64,000 nucleotides of DNA, from NCBI RefSeq assembly GCF_036347135.1, contig NZ_CP108938.1, positions 7,316,001 to 7,380,000 on the forward strand, in the 5' to 3' direction. This stretch comes from Streptomyces sp. NBC_00775. Its GTDB lineage: Bacteria; Actinomycetota; Actinomycetes; Streptomycetales; Streptomycetaceae. Both the position numbers and the translations under genes were made by a program. Every line of letters begins with the position of its first letter. The stretch's first letter is position 1. The notes below the pieces were generated by a model. It did not search any database and had not been told where the DNA came from. It saw only the letters and a list, made by a program, of their open reading frames with translations. Positions 41,952 through 48,310 of this stretch are shown here, one piece after another.

Positions 41952-42024
41952 TCCTCCGTAGCTCAATTGGCAGAGCAGCCGGCTGTTAACCGGCAGGTTA
42001 CTGGTTCGAGTCCAGTCGGGGGAG
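41952..42024 (+). tRNA. tRNA-Asn (GTT), copy 1
   Basis: A 73-nt cloverleaf with acceptor TCCTCCG/CGGGGGA, D-arm GTAGCTCAATTGGCAGAGC, anticodon GTT at 41985-41987 in CTGTTAA, and T-arm GGTTCGAGTCC. CCA is not encoded. Confidence 0.97.
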
Positions 42025-42029
42025 CTCGG

Positions 42030-42102
42030 TCTCCTGTAGCTCAATTGGCAGAGCAGCCGGCTGTTAACCGGCAGGTTACTGGTTCGAGTCCAGTCGGGAG
42101 AG
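42030..42102 (+). tRNA. tRNA-Asn (GTT), copy 2
   Basis: Nearly identical to copy 1, five bases downstream; anticodon at 42063-42065. The acceptor TCTCCTG/CGGGAGA carries compensating changes, so both copies fold. CCA is not encoded. Confidence 0.97.
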
Positions 42103-42111
42103 CAACGGAAG

Positions 42112-42134
42112 AGGACCCCTCTGGGGTCCTTTTT
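42112..42134 (+). terminator. Intrinsic terminator of the tRNA-Asn pair
   Basis: A perfect 8-bp stem, AGGACCCC-TCT-GGGGTCCT, followed by a T-run (42130-42134), rare in such GC-rich DNA. It begins 10 bp after the second tRNA. Confidence 0.9.
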
Positions 42135-42267
42135 CATGTCCGCGGGAACCGCGCGGGGCACGCCAAAGTCTTCATGGTCATGCGATGCCGACCATCCGAA
42201 GCAGGAGATCGTATGAGCGGCTATGCTGCGGCAGACGGCGCGCACATTTGTGCGCGACGCGCCGTAA

Positions 42268-42344
42268 GGGGCGGTAGCTCAGCCGGTTAGAGCAGCGGAC
42301 TCATAATCCGTCGGCCGTGGGTTCGAGTCCCACCCGCCCCACCA
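42268..42344 (+). tRNA. tRNA with CAT anticodon (elongator Met or Ile2)
   Basis: Acceptor GGGGCGG/CCGCCCC, D-arm TAGCTCAGCCGGTTAGAGC, anticodon CAT at 42302-42304 in CTCATAA, T-arm GGTTCGAGTCC, and an encoded CCA (42342-42344). It lacks the initiator's C1-A72 mismatch and GGG/CCC stem. Whether it is Met or lysidine-modified Ile cannot be told by eye. It borders the accessory block to its right. Confidence 0.93.
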
Positions 42345-42385
42345 TCGGCACTTCCCGCAGGAACGTTTCGACCTGCGACGGGTCG

Positions 42386-42487
42386 TCAGCCCCTCGGTGA
42401 ACGAGGGGCTTTCGTCGTCTCTGGAGATCGCTGGCCGGCCCCGAGCGCGGCGAGCACGGCGAGCCCAGCCACGACGGCCTTCCACAT
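42386..42487 (-). CDS. 33-residue single-TM peptide downstream of the endolysin
   Basis: A short open frame with CAGGAGG eight bases before ATG 42487. It encodes a hydrophobic helix (MWKAVVAGLAVLAALGAG) and a basic tail ending SPRG. It starts 18 bp after the endolysin stop on the same strand, the place where phages often keep a small holin or spanin-like protein. Its end coincides with a terminator hairpin. It is small, and support is only the ribosome site and composition. Confidence 0.4.
   Translation of the reverse strand: MWKAVVAGLAVLAALGAGQRSPETTKAPRSPRG
42388..42410. terminator. Terminator hairpin
   Basis: A perfect 9-bp stem, AGCCCCTCG-GTGAA-CGAGGGGCT, followed by TTCGT. It lies between the CAT tRNA (+) and the endolysin unit (-) and can serve both. 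Confidence 0.75.
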
Positions 42488-42505
42488 CGTCGAGATCCTC
42501 CTGGG

Positions 42506-43345
42506 TCAGTCCTCCACTTCGAAGCCGTGCTGCTCGGCGAGCCGCTTGAGCGACGCCGCCCCGGGGATGCCGTCTGCCGCATCGCCGACGTGGCCGCCGC
42601 CGGCCGGGGAACGCTGCCAGTGGGCATAGGCGTCGATCGTCTTGATGCCGAAGGAGCCGTCGACGTACTGCGAGGCGAGCAGGCCCTCGGCCTTGAGCGC
42701 CTTCTCGACGAGGAGGACTTCGGCCTCGTAGGTGGTGTGGCCCTGCGCTGTCGCCGGGTCGTGCTTCGCGGCGTACACGATGTGGGCCAGCGACACCTTG
42801 GGCTTGGTCGGGGCGGACGTGCCCGGCTCGGTGGCTGTCCCGTGCGGGCGGGGCGCGCCCTTCTTGACCCAGGCGTACAGCTTGGCTCCGGGGCAGGTGG
42901 TGGCGTAGCCGTCTCGGTGGCCCTTGATCTCGGCCCCGGCGCCGTGCTTGCGGAGGAGTTCGATGCCGTCGCGGATGGCGCCGAGCATGGCGTCGTTCGG
43001 TTCGGTGAGGCCCTCGGATCCGACGAGTCCGACGATCGCGTAGTGCGCGATGTTCAGTGGTTGGTTGCCGTTGGCGCCGGTGCGTTTGCCGAGGCCGCGG
43101 CCTTCGAGGAGGTAGCCGTGCGGGCAGGCGCCGTAGTTGTAGGCGATGTCGGAGTAGTTCTCCTTGGTGTTCGCCAGGTGGGACTTGCGGATCGCCTTCC
43201 ACTGGGCGATGCACGCGTCGTGGTCCGAGAGCAGTTTCTTGCTGACGGCGGTGCCCTCGTAGTGGACCTTCACGCCCTTCGTGGACGTCTGTGTCGGCGC
43301 GGCCGAGGCCGGCCAGCCGAGCTGGGCTCTCGTGACGAGCTTCAA
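42506..43345 (-). CDS. Phage-type endolysin: N-acetylmuramoyl-L-alanine amidase (PGRP fold) with binding domain
   Basis: A 279-residue cell-wall hydrolase. The amidase_2/PGRP domain (about 5-165) has the zinc ligands His28 (VKVHYEG), His143 (KGHRDGY) and Cys151 (TTCPG), with DIAYNYGACPHGYLLEGRG between. After a Pro/Thr linker, the C-terminal half (about 180-279) contains YEAEVLLVEKALKAEGLLA ... DGSFGIKTIDAYAHWQ, a peptidoglycan-binding-like repeat. There is no signal peptide, as in phage endolysins. The TTG start is supported by GGAGG eight bases upstream. No other phage gene except the tiny TM peptide is present, so this is a prophage remnant or domesticated lysin beside a tRNA. Confidence 0.9.
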   Translation of the reverse strand: MKLVTRAQLGWPASAAPTQTSTKGVKVHYEGTAVSKKLLSDHDACIAQWKAIRKSHLANTKENYSDIAYNYGACPHGYLLEGRGLGKRTGANGNQPLNIAHYAIVGLVGSEGLTEPNDAMLGAIRDGIELLRKHGAGAEIKGHRDGYATTCPGAKLYAWVKKGAPRPHGTATEPGTSAPTKPKVSLAHIVYAAKHDPATAQGHTTYEAEVLLVEKALKAEGLLASQYVDGSFGIKTIDAYAHWQRSPAGGGHVGDAADGIPGAASLKRLAEQHGFEVED

Positions 43346-43371
43346 CGTGCGTGCCTCCAGACATGAGAAAG

Positions 43372-43393
43372 GCCCCGGCCATCGGCGCGGGGC
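43372..43393 (-). terminator. Terminator after the MFS gene
   Basis: On the minus strand, GCCCCG-n10-CGGGGC is followed by CTTTCTC, 18 bp after the MFS stop and ahead of the endolysin start. Confidence 0.55.
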
Positions 43394-43410
43394 AGTTGGT
43401 GCGGGTCAGG

Positions 43411-44628
43411 TCAGGTTAGGTCGCGGGCTCGTACATGAACGAGAGGCTGACCTGCGCGGCTGTCTCCGGTCGCCTGTACGGCCGTCGTGGGCTTGGGTGT
43501 GATGGGTTCGGGCAGAGTGCGGAACAGCAGCCAGCTCAGAACGGGCATCAGGATCAGCGGTGTCAGGGCGGTGCGCAGGGAGGTCGCGTCGGCGATGCTG
43601 CCGATGAGGGGGCTGGCCAGGCCGCCGATGCTGACGGTCAGGCCGAGGGTGACGCCGCTGGCGGTGCCGACGCGTGTGGGCAGGTAGTCCTGGCCGAGGG
43701 TGACATGCAGGGAGAAGGGGACGTACAGGCCGATGGAGGTCAGCGCCACGAACGCGTAGAACGCCGGGCCGGGGATGAACACGGTCCCCGCGACAGCGGC
43801 GACCGTGAGGAGGTAGGACCAGCGGGCGACGGTGACCCGGTCCCAGCGGTTGGCCAGGCTGCCGCCCAGCACGGAGCCCACCGCGCCACCGATGTACAGG
43901 ACGAACAGCGCCACAGTGCCCACTGCCGTTCCGCCTCCCACACGCTGCCGGGCGTAGAGCGAGACGAACGTGCTCAGGCCGACGAACACGATGGACCGGA
44001 AGACCACGGCCAGCGACAGTTTCATGAACGACGCCTTGTCGTCGACTCCCACCGCGACCGTACGGCCGGAGCCCTCGGATGCTGTCTTCTTCTGGAGTGC
44101 GCACAGGACGGGCAGGCACAGCACGCTCCCGGCGAGAGCCGGCAGCACGAGCAGCGGGGACAGGCGCAGGCCGCCGGTGGCGACGACGGCGGTGACCATG
44201 AGCGGCGCGGCGGCGAAGCCGAGGCTGCCGCCGACGGAGAACCAGCCCATCGCGCTGTGGCTGCCCTCGCTGACGAGCCGCGCAACGCGTGCGGACTCGG
44301 GGTGGTAGGCGGCGACTCCGACGCCTGACACCGCCACGAAGAGCAGTGTGAGTGCGTAGGAGCCGCTCAGGCCGCTCAGAGCGATACCGAGTCCGCCGAG
44401 GACGGTGCTCACCGGCAGGATCCAGGGCATCGCCCAGCGGTCGGTGAGCACACCGAACACCGGTTGGGCCACCGAGGACAGCACGGACGCGGCGAGCACG
44501 ATGCCCGAGACCGCGGCGTAGCTGTAGGCGCGCTCGGCGACGAAGAACGGGACGAGAGAGGCGACCGCGCCCTGGTAGATGTCCACACAGGCATGGCCGA
44601 CCGACAGCAGAGTGATCGATTTGGTCAT
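43411..44628 (-). CDS. MFS efflux transporter (Fsr/fosmidomycin-resistance-like)
   Basis: A 405-residue 12-helix major facilitator. Helix 1 reads LLSVGHACVDIYQGAVASLVPFF. The loop 2-3 motif is GVLTDRWAMPW, and ESARVARLVSEG follows helix 4, a pattern of the Fsr group of drug exporters. A hydrophilic central loop (about 190-215) separates the halves. ATG 44628 has AAGGA eight bases before it; an in-frame upstream ATG lies within the divergent promoter. It is divergent from an AraC-type regulator 72 bp away, which probably controls it. The substrate is unknown. Confidence 0.9.
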   Translation of the reverse strand: MTKSITLLSVGHACVDIYQGAVASLVPFFVAERAYSYAAVSGIVLAASVLSSVAQPVFGVLTDRWAMPWILPVSTVLGGLGIALSGLSGSYALTLLFVAVSGVGVAAYHPESARVARLVSEGSHSAMGWFSVGGSLGFAAAPLMVTAVVATGGLRLSPLLVLPALAGSVLCLPVLCALQKKTASEGSGRTVAVGVDDKASFMKLSLAVVFRSIVFVGLSTFVSLYARQRVGGGTAVGTVALFVLYIGGAVGSVLGGSLANRWDRVTVARWSYLLTVAAVAGTVFIPGPAFYAFVALTSIGLYVPFSLHVTLGQDYLPTRVGTASGVTLGLTVSIGGLASPLIGSIADATSLRTALTPLILMPVLSWLLFRTLPEPITPKPTTAVQATGDSRAGQPLVHVRARDLT

Positions 44629-44700
44629 CGATTTGGTCCTTGACACATCACCATGCTCATCGCGGGGCGACGTGTCGCGCTTCCGATAATCTGCCAACCA

Positions 44701-45456
44701 ATGACAGAAATCCGCCACGAGCCCGTGGCGCCGACCCGTACTCAGTGGCTGGCGCCCGGAGCCGCCATCGACGCCCACCGGCACGACGACCACCAGATCG
44801 TCTACGCGGGCCGGGGAGTGCTGGCCGTGACCACCAGCGCCGGCTCATGGATCGCGCCGGGCAATCGCGCCATCTGGGTACCCGCCGGCACTGTGCACGC
44901 CCACCAGGCCCACGGCGAACTCGAACTGCACCTGGTCGGCCTGCCCGCGCTTGACAACCCGCTCGGCCTGGACGAGCCGACCGTGCTGACCGTCGGGCTC
45001 CTCCTGCGGGAACTGATCCTCGCTTACACGCACACCCCGCACGACGACAGTCCCGAACGCGGGCGGCTACGGGCCGTGCTGCTCGACCAGTTGCGGGCCT
45101 CACCCCAGCAGCCGCTGCACCTGCCCACCCCCACCGCCCCTCAGCTGATCGCGGTGTGCGAGATCCTGCGCACGAATCCGGCCGACGGCCGCACCCTGTC
45201 CGCACTGGGCAGAGAAGTCGGCGCCAGCGACCGCACTCTCTCCCGCCTCTTCAAAGCCGACCTCGGCATGACCTTCCCGCAGTGGCGCACCCAACTGCGC
45301 CTCTACCACGCCTTGGTCCTGCTGGCCGAGAACACCCCGGTGACGGCCGTGGCCCACCTGTGCGGCTGGTCGTCCGCCAGCGCGTTCATCGATGTCTTCC
45401 GCCGTACCTTCGGACACACCCCGGGAACACATCAGCCGCGCGAGAAGACAGGCTGA
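44701..45456 (+). CDS. AraC-family transcriptional regulator with cupin sensor
   Basis: A 251-residue regulator. The N-terminal cupin-like domain is AHRHDDHQIVYAGRGVLAV ... WVPAGTVHAHQ. The C-terminal double helix-turn-helix is LSALGREVGASDRTLSRLF, MTFPQWRTQLRLYHAL, VAHLCGWSSASAFIDVFRR and FGHTPG. ATG 44701 is chosen because the cupin begins just after it; the upstream frame to 44653 overlaps the promoter (GATAAT at 44685-44690). It likely controls the divergent MFS exporter, an arrangement typical of inducible efflux. Confidence 0.92.
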   Translation: MTEIRHEPVAPTRTQWLAPGAAIDAHRHDDHQIVYAGRGVLAVTTSAGSWIAPGNRAIWVPAGTVHAHQAHGELELHLVGLPALDNPLGLDEPTVLTVGLLLRELILAYTHTPHDDSPERGRLRAVLLDQLRASPQQPLHLPTPTAPQLIAVCEILRTNPADGRTLSALGREVGASDRTLSRLFKADLGMTFPQWRTQLRLYHALVLLAENTPVTAVAHLCGWSSASAFIDVFRRTFGHTPGTHQPREKTG

Positions 45457-45542
45457 CCGCCCCATCGTTCCGGCCGTCGCACCCACGGCCTGCCGTCCTG
45501 CCTGTCCCACCGCTTCCGATCGATGGCCCTGCACATGTTGGT

Positions 45543-45565
45543 GATGTATCTTGGATGCATACATC
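45543..45565 (+). promoter_or_regulatory. Inverted repeat, probable VapB operator
   Basis: GATGTAT (45543-45549) and ATACATC (45559-45565) form a perfect 7-bp dyad with a 9-bp spacer, ending 20 bp before the antitoxin start, where VapBC autoregulation sites usually lie. Confidence 0.6.
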
Positions 45566-45585
45566 GTGGATGTTGGAGGTGTCCG

Positions 45586-45819
45586 ATGTCCGTCACGCAG
45601 ATTGATCTCGACGACGAGGCACTGGCCGAGGCCATGCGGCTCATGGGCGTCACGACGAAGAAGGAGACCGTCAACGCGGCCCTTCGGGACTACGTGGCGC
45701 GATTCAAGAGGCTTGAGGCTGCGGAGAAGCTGGCCGCGCGGGGTGCGCGTGGAGAGTTCGAGCACGCATCGGCTGCGCATGACGCGGAGAAGCGCGCCCG
45801 GCGCGCGGCCTTCGAGTGA
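45586..45819 (+). CDS. vapB: VapB-type antitoxin
   Basis: A 77-residue antitoxin. The N-terminal ribbon-helix-helix segment (TQIDLDDEALAEAMRLMGVTT, KKETVNAALRDYVARF) binds DNA. The charged C-terminal tail (EKLAARGARGEFEHASAAHD) would wrap the toxin. TTGGAGG precedes ATG 45586. Its stop overlaps the toxin's GTG start by four bases, so the two are coupled. It probably represses its own promoter through the dyad at 45543-45565. Confidence 0.92.
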   Translation: MSVTQIDLDDEALAEAMRLMGVTTKKETVNAALRDYVARFKRLEAAEKLAARGARGEFEHASAAHDAEKRARRAAFE

Positions 45820-46223
45820 TCACGTATCTGGTGGACACCTCGGCTCTGTGGCATCTGTTCCGCACCCCGGGTGCGTTGCGCCCCTGGGAGGGACACATCG
45901 CCGCCGGGGTGTTCCACATCTGTGAGCCGACCCGCGCCGAATTCCTCTACTCGGCGACCAGCCCGTCCCACCGGGACGAGCTCGCGGAGGAGCTGGACGC
46001 ACTCTGCCTGCTCTCTCCGGTACCGAAGAATGCCTGGCGTTGGGTCGACACCGCCCAGTACAAACTGACCCAGCATGGCCAGCATCGCGCGGCTGGAGCG
46101 ATCGACCTGTTGGTGTGCGCGACCGCGGTCCACCACGGGCACACCGTTCTCCACGTGGACAACGACTTCGCGACGGTGGCCGGAGTACTCAAGGAAGTTC
46201 AGCAGCGAGACGTACGAGCCTGA
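45816..46223 (+). CDS. vapC: VapC-type PIN-domain ribonuclease toxin
   Basis: A 135-residue PIN-domain endoribonuclease. The four acidic residues that bind Mg are in place: Asp7 (LVDTSA), Glu42 (TRAEFLY), Asp97 (AIDLLV) and Asp115 (LHVDNDF). VapC toxins cleave initiator tRNA or other RNAs and are held inactive by VapB. The GTG start overlaps the antitoxin stop (GTGA). Its 3' 153 bp are duplicated at 50737-50889. Confidence 0.93.
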   Translation: MITYLVDTSALWHLFRTPGALRPWEGHIAAGVFHICEPTRAEFLYSATSPSHRDELAEELDALCLLSPVPKNAWRWVDTAQYKLTQHGQHRAAGAIDLLVCATAVHHGHTVLHVDNDFATVAGVLKEVQQRDVRA

Positions 46224-46226
46224 TCG
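46074..46226 (+). repeat. 153-bp direct repeat, left copy (intact vapC 3' end)
   Basis: Identical to 50737-50889 except for five substitutions (about 97%), with no gaps. The two copies bracket 4.5 kb containing the formaldehyde module. Confidence 0.95.
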
Positions 46227-46634
46227 TCAGTGGCACACCGACACGCCGGCGCCGAGAGCGCACCGTGGTGAAGGCCGGCAGCATCGCTACTCACGAGTTC
46301 AGCAGCGGCTCCGTAGACGGGAGTTGGCGCTCCGTTGACCTGTGCGCATGCTTCGGGGTTCCGGTGTGTTCGGGTCTGAGGCGGGTGGGGCACAGGCGGG
46401 TGGAGAGCGGCATGCCACCGCCGGCGCCGGGGTTCGACGCCGCCGGCCTCTGAGGCCTGATCGTTGCCGCACCGGCGTGCAGCGGCGGCCGATGTGGGCA
46501 TTGCGCTGGGAGCCGCCCGTTCTGAAAACGGTCCAGACGGAGCGTCGGAAGCGGACATCGGGAAGCATCAGGAAATGAGCGCCCCGCGCTGCGGGGAGGA
46601 CCCGGCTTCCGCGTTCGTGGTGCCCGTCACGCCC
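46227..46634. other. Gap with no gene
   Basis: No coding region with start, ribosome site and composition could be supported. Base composition is mixed, and the stretch looks like decayed sequence to the right of the vapC repeat. The following GMC fragment belongs to the same decayed tract. Confidence 0.5.
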
Positions 46635-46810
46635 CGGGATGAGGTCGGCACCCTTCTTGGCGATCACGATCGCCGCGGTGTTCGTGTTGACCGAGACGAC
46701 CGTGGATATGACGGACGCGTCCACCACCCGCAGGCCCTCGATGCCGTCCACGGTCAGGTTCGGGGCAATCACAGAGTCGGAGCTGATGCCCATGGCGCAG
46801 CTGCCGGCAG
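46635..46810 (-). pseudogene. C-terminal remnant of a GMC oxidoreductase
   Basis: The minus strand encodes GSCAMGISSDSVIAPNLTV, then GIEGLRVVDASVISTVVSVN and TNTAAIVIAKKGADLI, the conserved C-terminal block of glucose-methanol-choline flavoenzymes (the usual His/Asn active-site region reads VSVNTN). No upstream FAD domain is present and the frame runs into unrelated sequence, so this is a truncated relic. Confidence 0.7.
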
Positions 46811-46988
46811 CCCGAGGGGGGTTGCAGCGCAGCCGGTACGGGCGTTCCCTGGAAGTATCCAGTGGTGCAGCAAGAGCGCCTGGGGCTACGACGCGGACCG
46901 ACGGGCTCCGCCTGGTTTCGTGTTCCCCCGGCAAGGGCCTCGGTAGGGCGGTCGTCGTCACCCAGCGTTCGACGCGGAGGTGATCCAG

Positions 46989-48140
46989 GTGAAAGCCGTT
47001 GTCTATGAGAAGCCCTTCAGCGTCACCATCAGGGACGTCGACGATCCGCAGATCCAGCACCCGAACGACGTGCTGGTACGCGTGACGTCGACCGCCATCT
47101 GCGGATCCGACCTGCACATGTACGAAGGCCGCACGGCGGCCGAGTCCGGCATCGTGTTCGGACACGAGAACATGGGCATCGTCGAGGAAGCCGGCGCCGG
47201 TGTGACTTCCCTGTCCAAGGGTGACCGCGTCGTCATGCCGTTCAACGTGGCCTGCGGATTCTGCAAGAACTGCCTCGCCGGGAAGACCGGCTTCTGCTTG
47301 ACGGTCAATCCGGGCTTCGCCGGCGGAGCCTATGGCTACGTGGCCATGGGTCCGTACAAGGGCGGGCAGGCAGAGCTGCTGCGGGTGCCCTTCGCCGACT
47401 TCAACTGTTTGAAGCTGCCGCCGGGCAACGAGTTCGAGACCGATTTCGTGCTGCTCGCCGACATCTTCCCGACCGGCTACCACGGATGTGAGCTCGCCCA
47501 GGTGTCCCCCGGAGAGAGCGTGGCCGTCTTCGGTGCCGGCCCGGTCGGGCTGATGGCTGCATATTCCGCGCTGCTGCGCGGTGCGTCGAAGGTGTTCTCC
47601 GTGGACCGGGTGCCCGAGCGGCTCGCCAAGGCCGAGGAGATCGGGGCCATCCCGATCGACTTCACCAAGGGTGACCCGGCCGGGCGGATCAAGGAACAGA
47701 CCGGGGGCGAGGGAACCGACAAGGGCGTCGACGCCGTCGGCTACCAGGCCCAGGCGCACGATGCCAGCCATGAGGAACCCGCCGTCGTCCTCAACACCCT
47801 CGTCGAGACCGTGCGGCCGACGGGCATGCTGGGTGTGCCGGGCCTGTACGTGCCGTCCGACCCGGGCGGACCCGACGAGAACGCCAAGCACGGTCAGCTA
47901 CTGGTCTCCATCGGACGGATGTTCGAGAAGGGGCAGCGGATGGGTACCGGTCAGTGCAACGTCAAGCAGTACAACCGCCAGCTGCGCGACCTGATCATCG
48001 CGGGGCGCGCCAAGCCCAGCTTCGTGGTCTCCCACGAACTGCCGCTGGACCAGGCGCCGCTCGCGTACGAGAAGTTCGACCAGCGGATCGAGGGCTACAC
48101 CAAGGTCGTACTGCATCCCGGTCACGCGCTCGCGGCGTAA
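46989..48140 (+). CDS. Zinc-dependent dehydrogenase, glutathione-independent formaldehyde dehydrogenase-like
   Basis: A 383-residue MDR-superfamily enzyme. Catalytic zinc ligands are Cys38 (ICGSD), His59 and Glu60 (FGHEN). The structural zinc loop has Cys89, Cys92, Cys95 and Cys103. The NAD fold is VAVFGAGPVGLMAAYSAL. The long insertion (AVGYQAQAHDASHEEPAVVLN) and GGAYGYVAMGPYKGGQAE are typical of Pseudomonas-type formaldehyde dehydrogenase/dismutase rather than plain alcohol dehydrogenases. It would oxidise formaldehyde to formate. GTG 46989 has GGAGG eight bases upstream. It precedes a formate-dehydrogenase-like gene, which supports the assignment. Confidence 0.88.
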   Translation: MKAVVYEKPFSVTIRDVDDPQIQHPNDVLVRVTSTAICGSDLHMYEGRTAAESGIVFGHENMGIVEEAGAGVTSLSKGDRVVMPFNVACGFCKNCLAGKTGFCLTVNPGFAGGAYGYVAMGPYKGGQAELLRVPFADFNCLKLPPGNEFETDFVLLADIFPTGYHGCELAQVSPGESVAVFGAGPVGLMAAYSALLRGASKVFSVDRVPERLAKAEEIGAIPIDFTKGDPAGRIKEQTGGEGTDKGVDAVGYQAQAHDASHEEPAVVLNTLVETVRPTGMLGVPGLYVPSDPGGPDENAKHGQLLVSIGRMFEKGQRMGTGQCNVKQYNRQLRDLIIAGRAKPSFVVSHELPLDQAPLAYEKFDQRIEGYTKVVLHPGHALAA

Positions 48141-48160
48141 GAGCGGGAAGGAAGCCACAG

Positions 48161-48224
48161 GTGTCCGGCCGCCGTCAGGCCGGACACCGAGTGCGCACCC
48201 GCCTCGCGGTGGGTGCGCACTCGG
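48161..48224 (+). terminator. Tandem hairpins after the dehydrogenase
   Basis: Two adjoining perfect stems: GTGTCCGGCC-n7-GGCCGGACAC (48161-48187) and CCGAGTGCGCACCC-n10-GGGTGCGCACTCGG (48187-48224). They lie 20 bp after the stop and would end or attenuate transcription into the next gene. Confidence 0.75.
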
Positions 48225-48310
48225 TGCCGGCTCACGCTCCTCGCGTACGCGGCTGCGGTCAACTCTGCCCTCGCAGACCATCGGCTCCCGTATGGGGCAA
48301 AGAGGCAGTC

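Noticed and set aside
46299..47891. 530-codon minus-strand frame opposite the formaldehyde dehydrogenase
   Set aside because: Only the short GMC C-terminal fragment (46635-46810) has protein similarity. The rest is the antisense of a well-supported gene.
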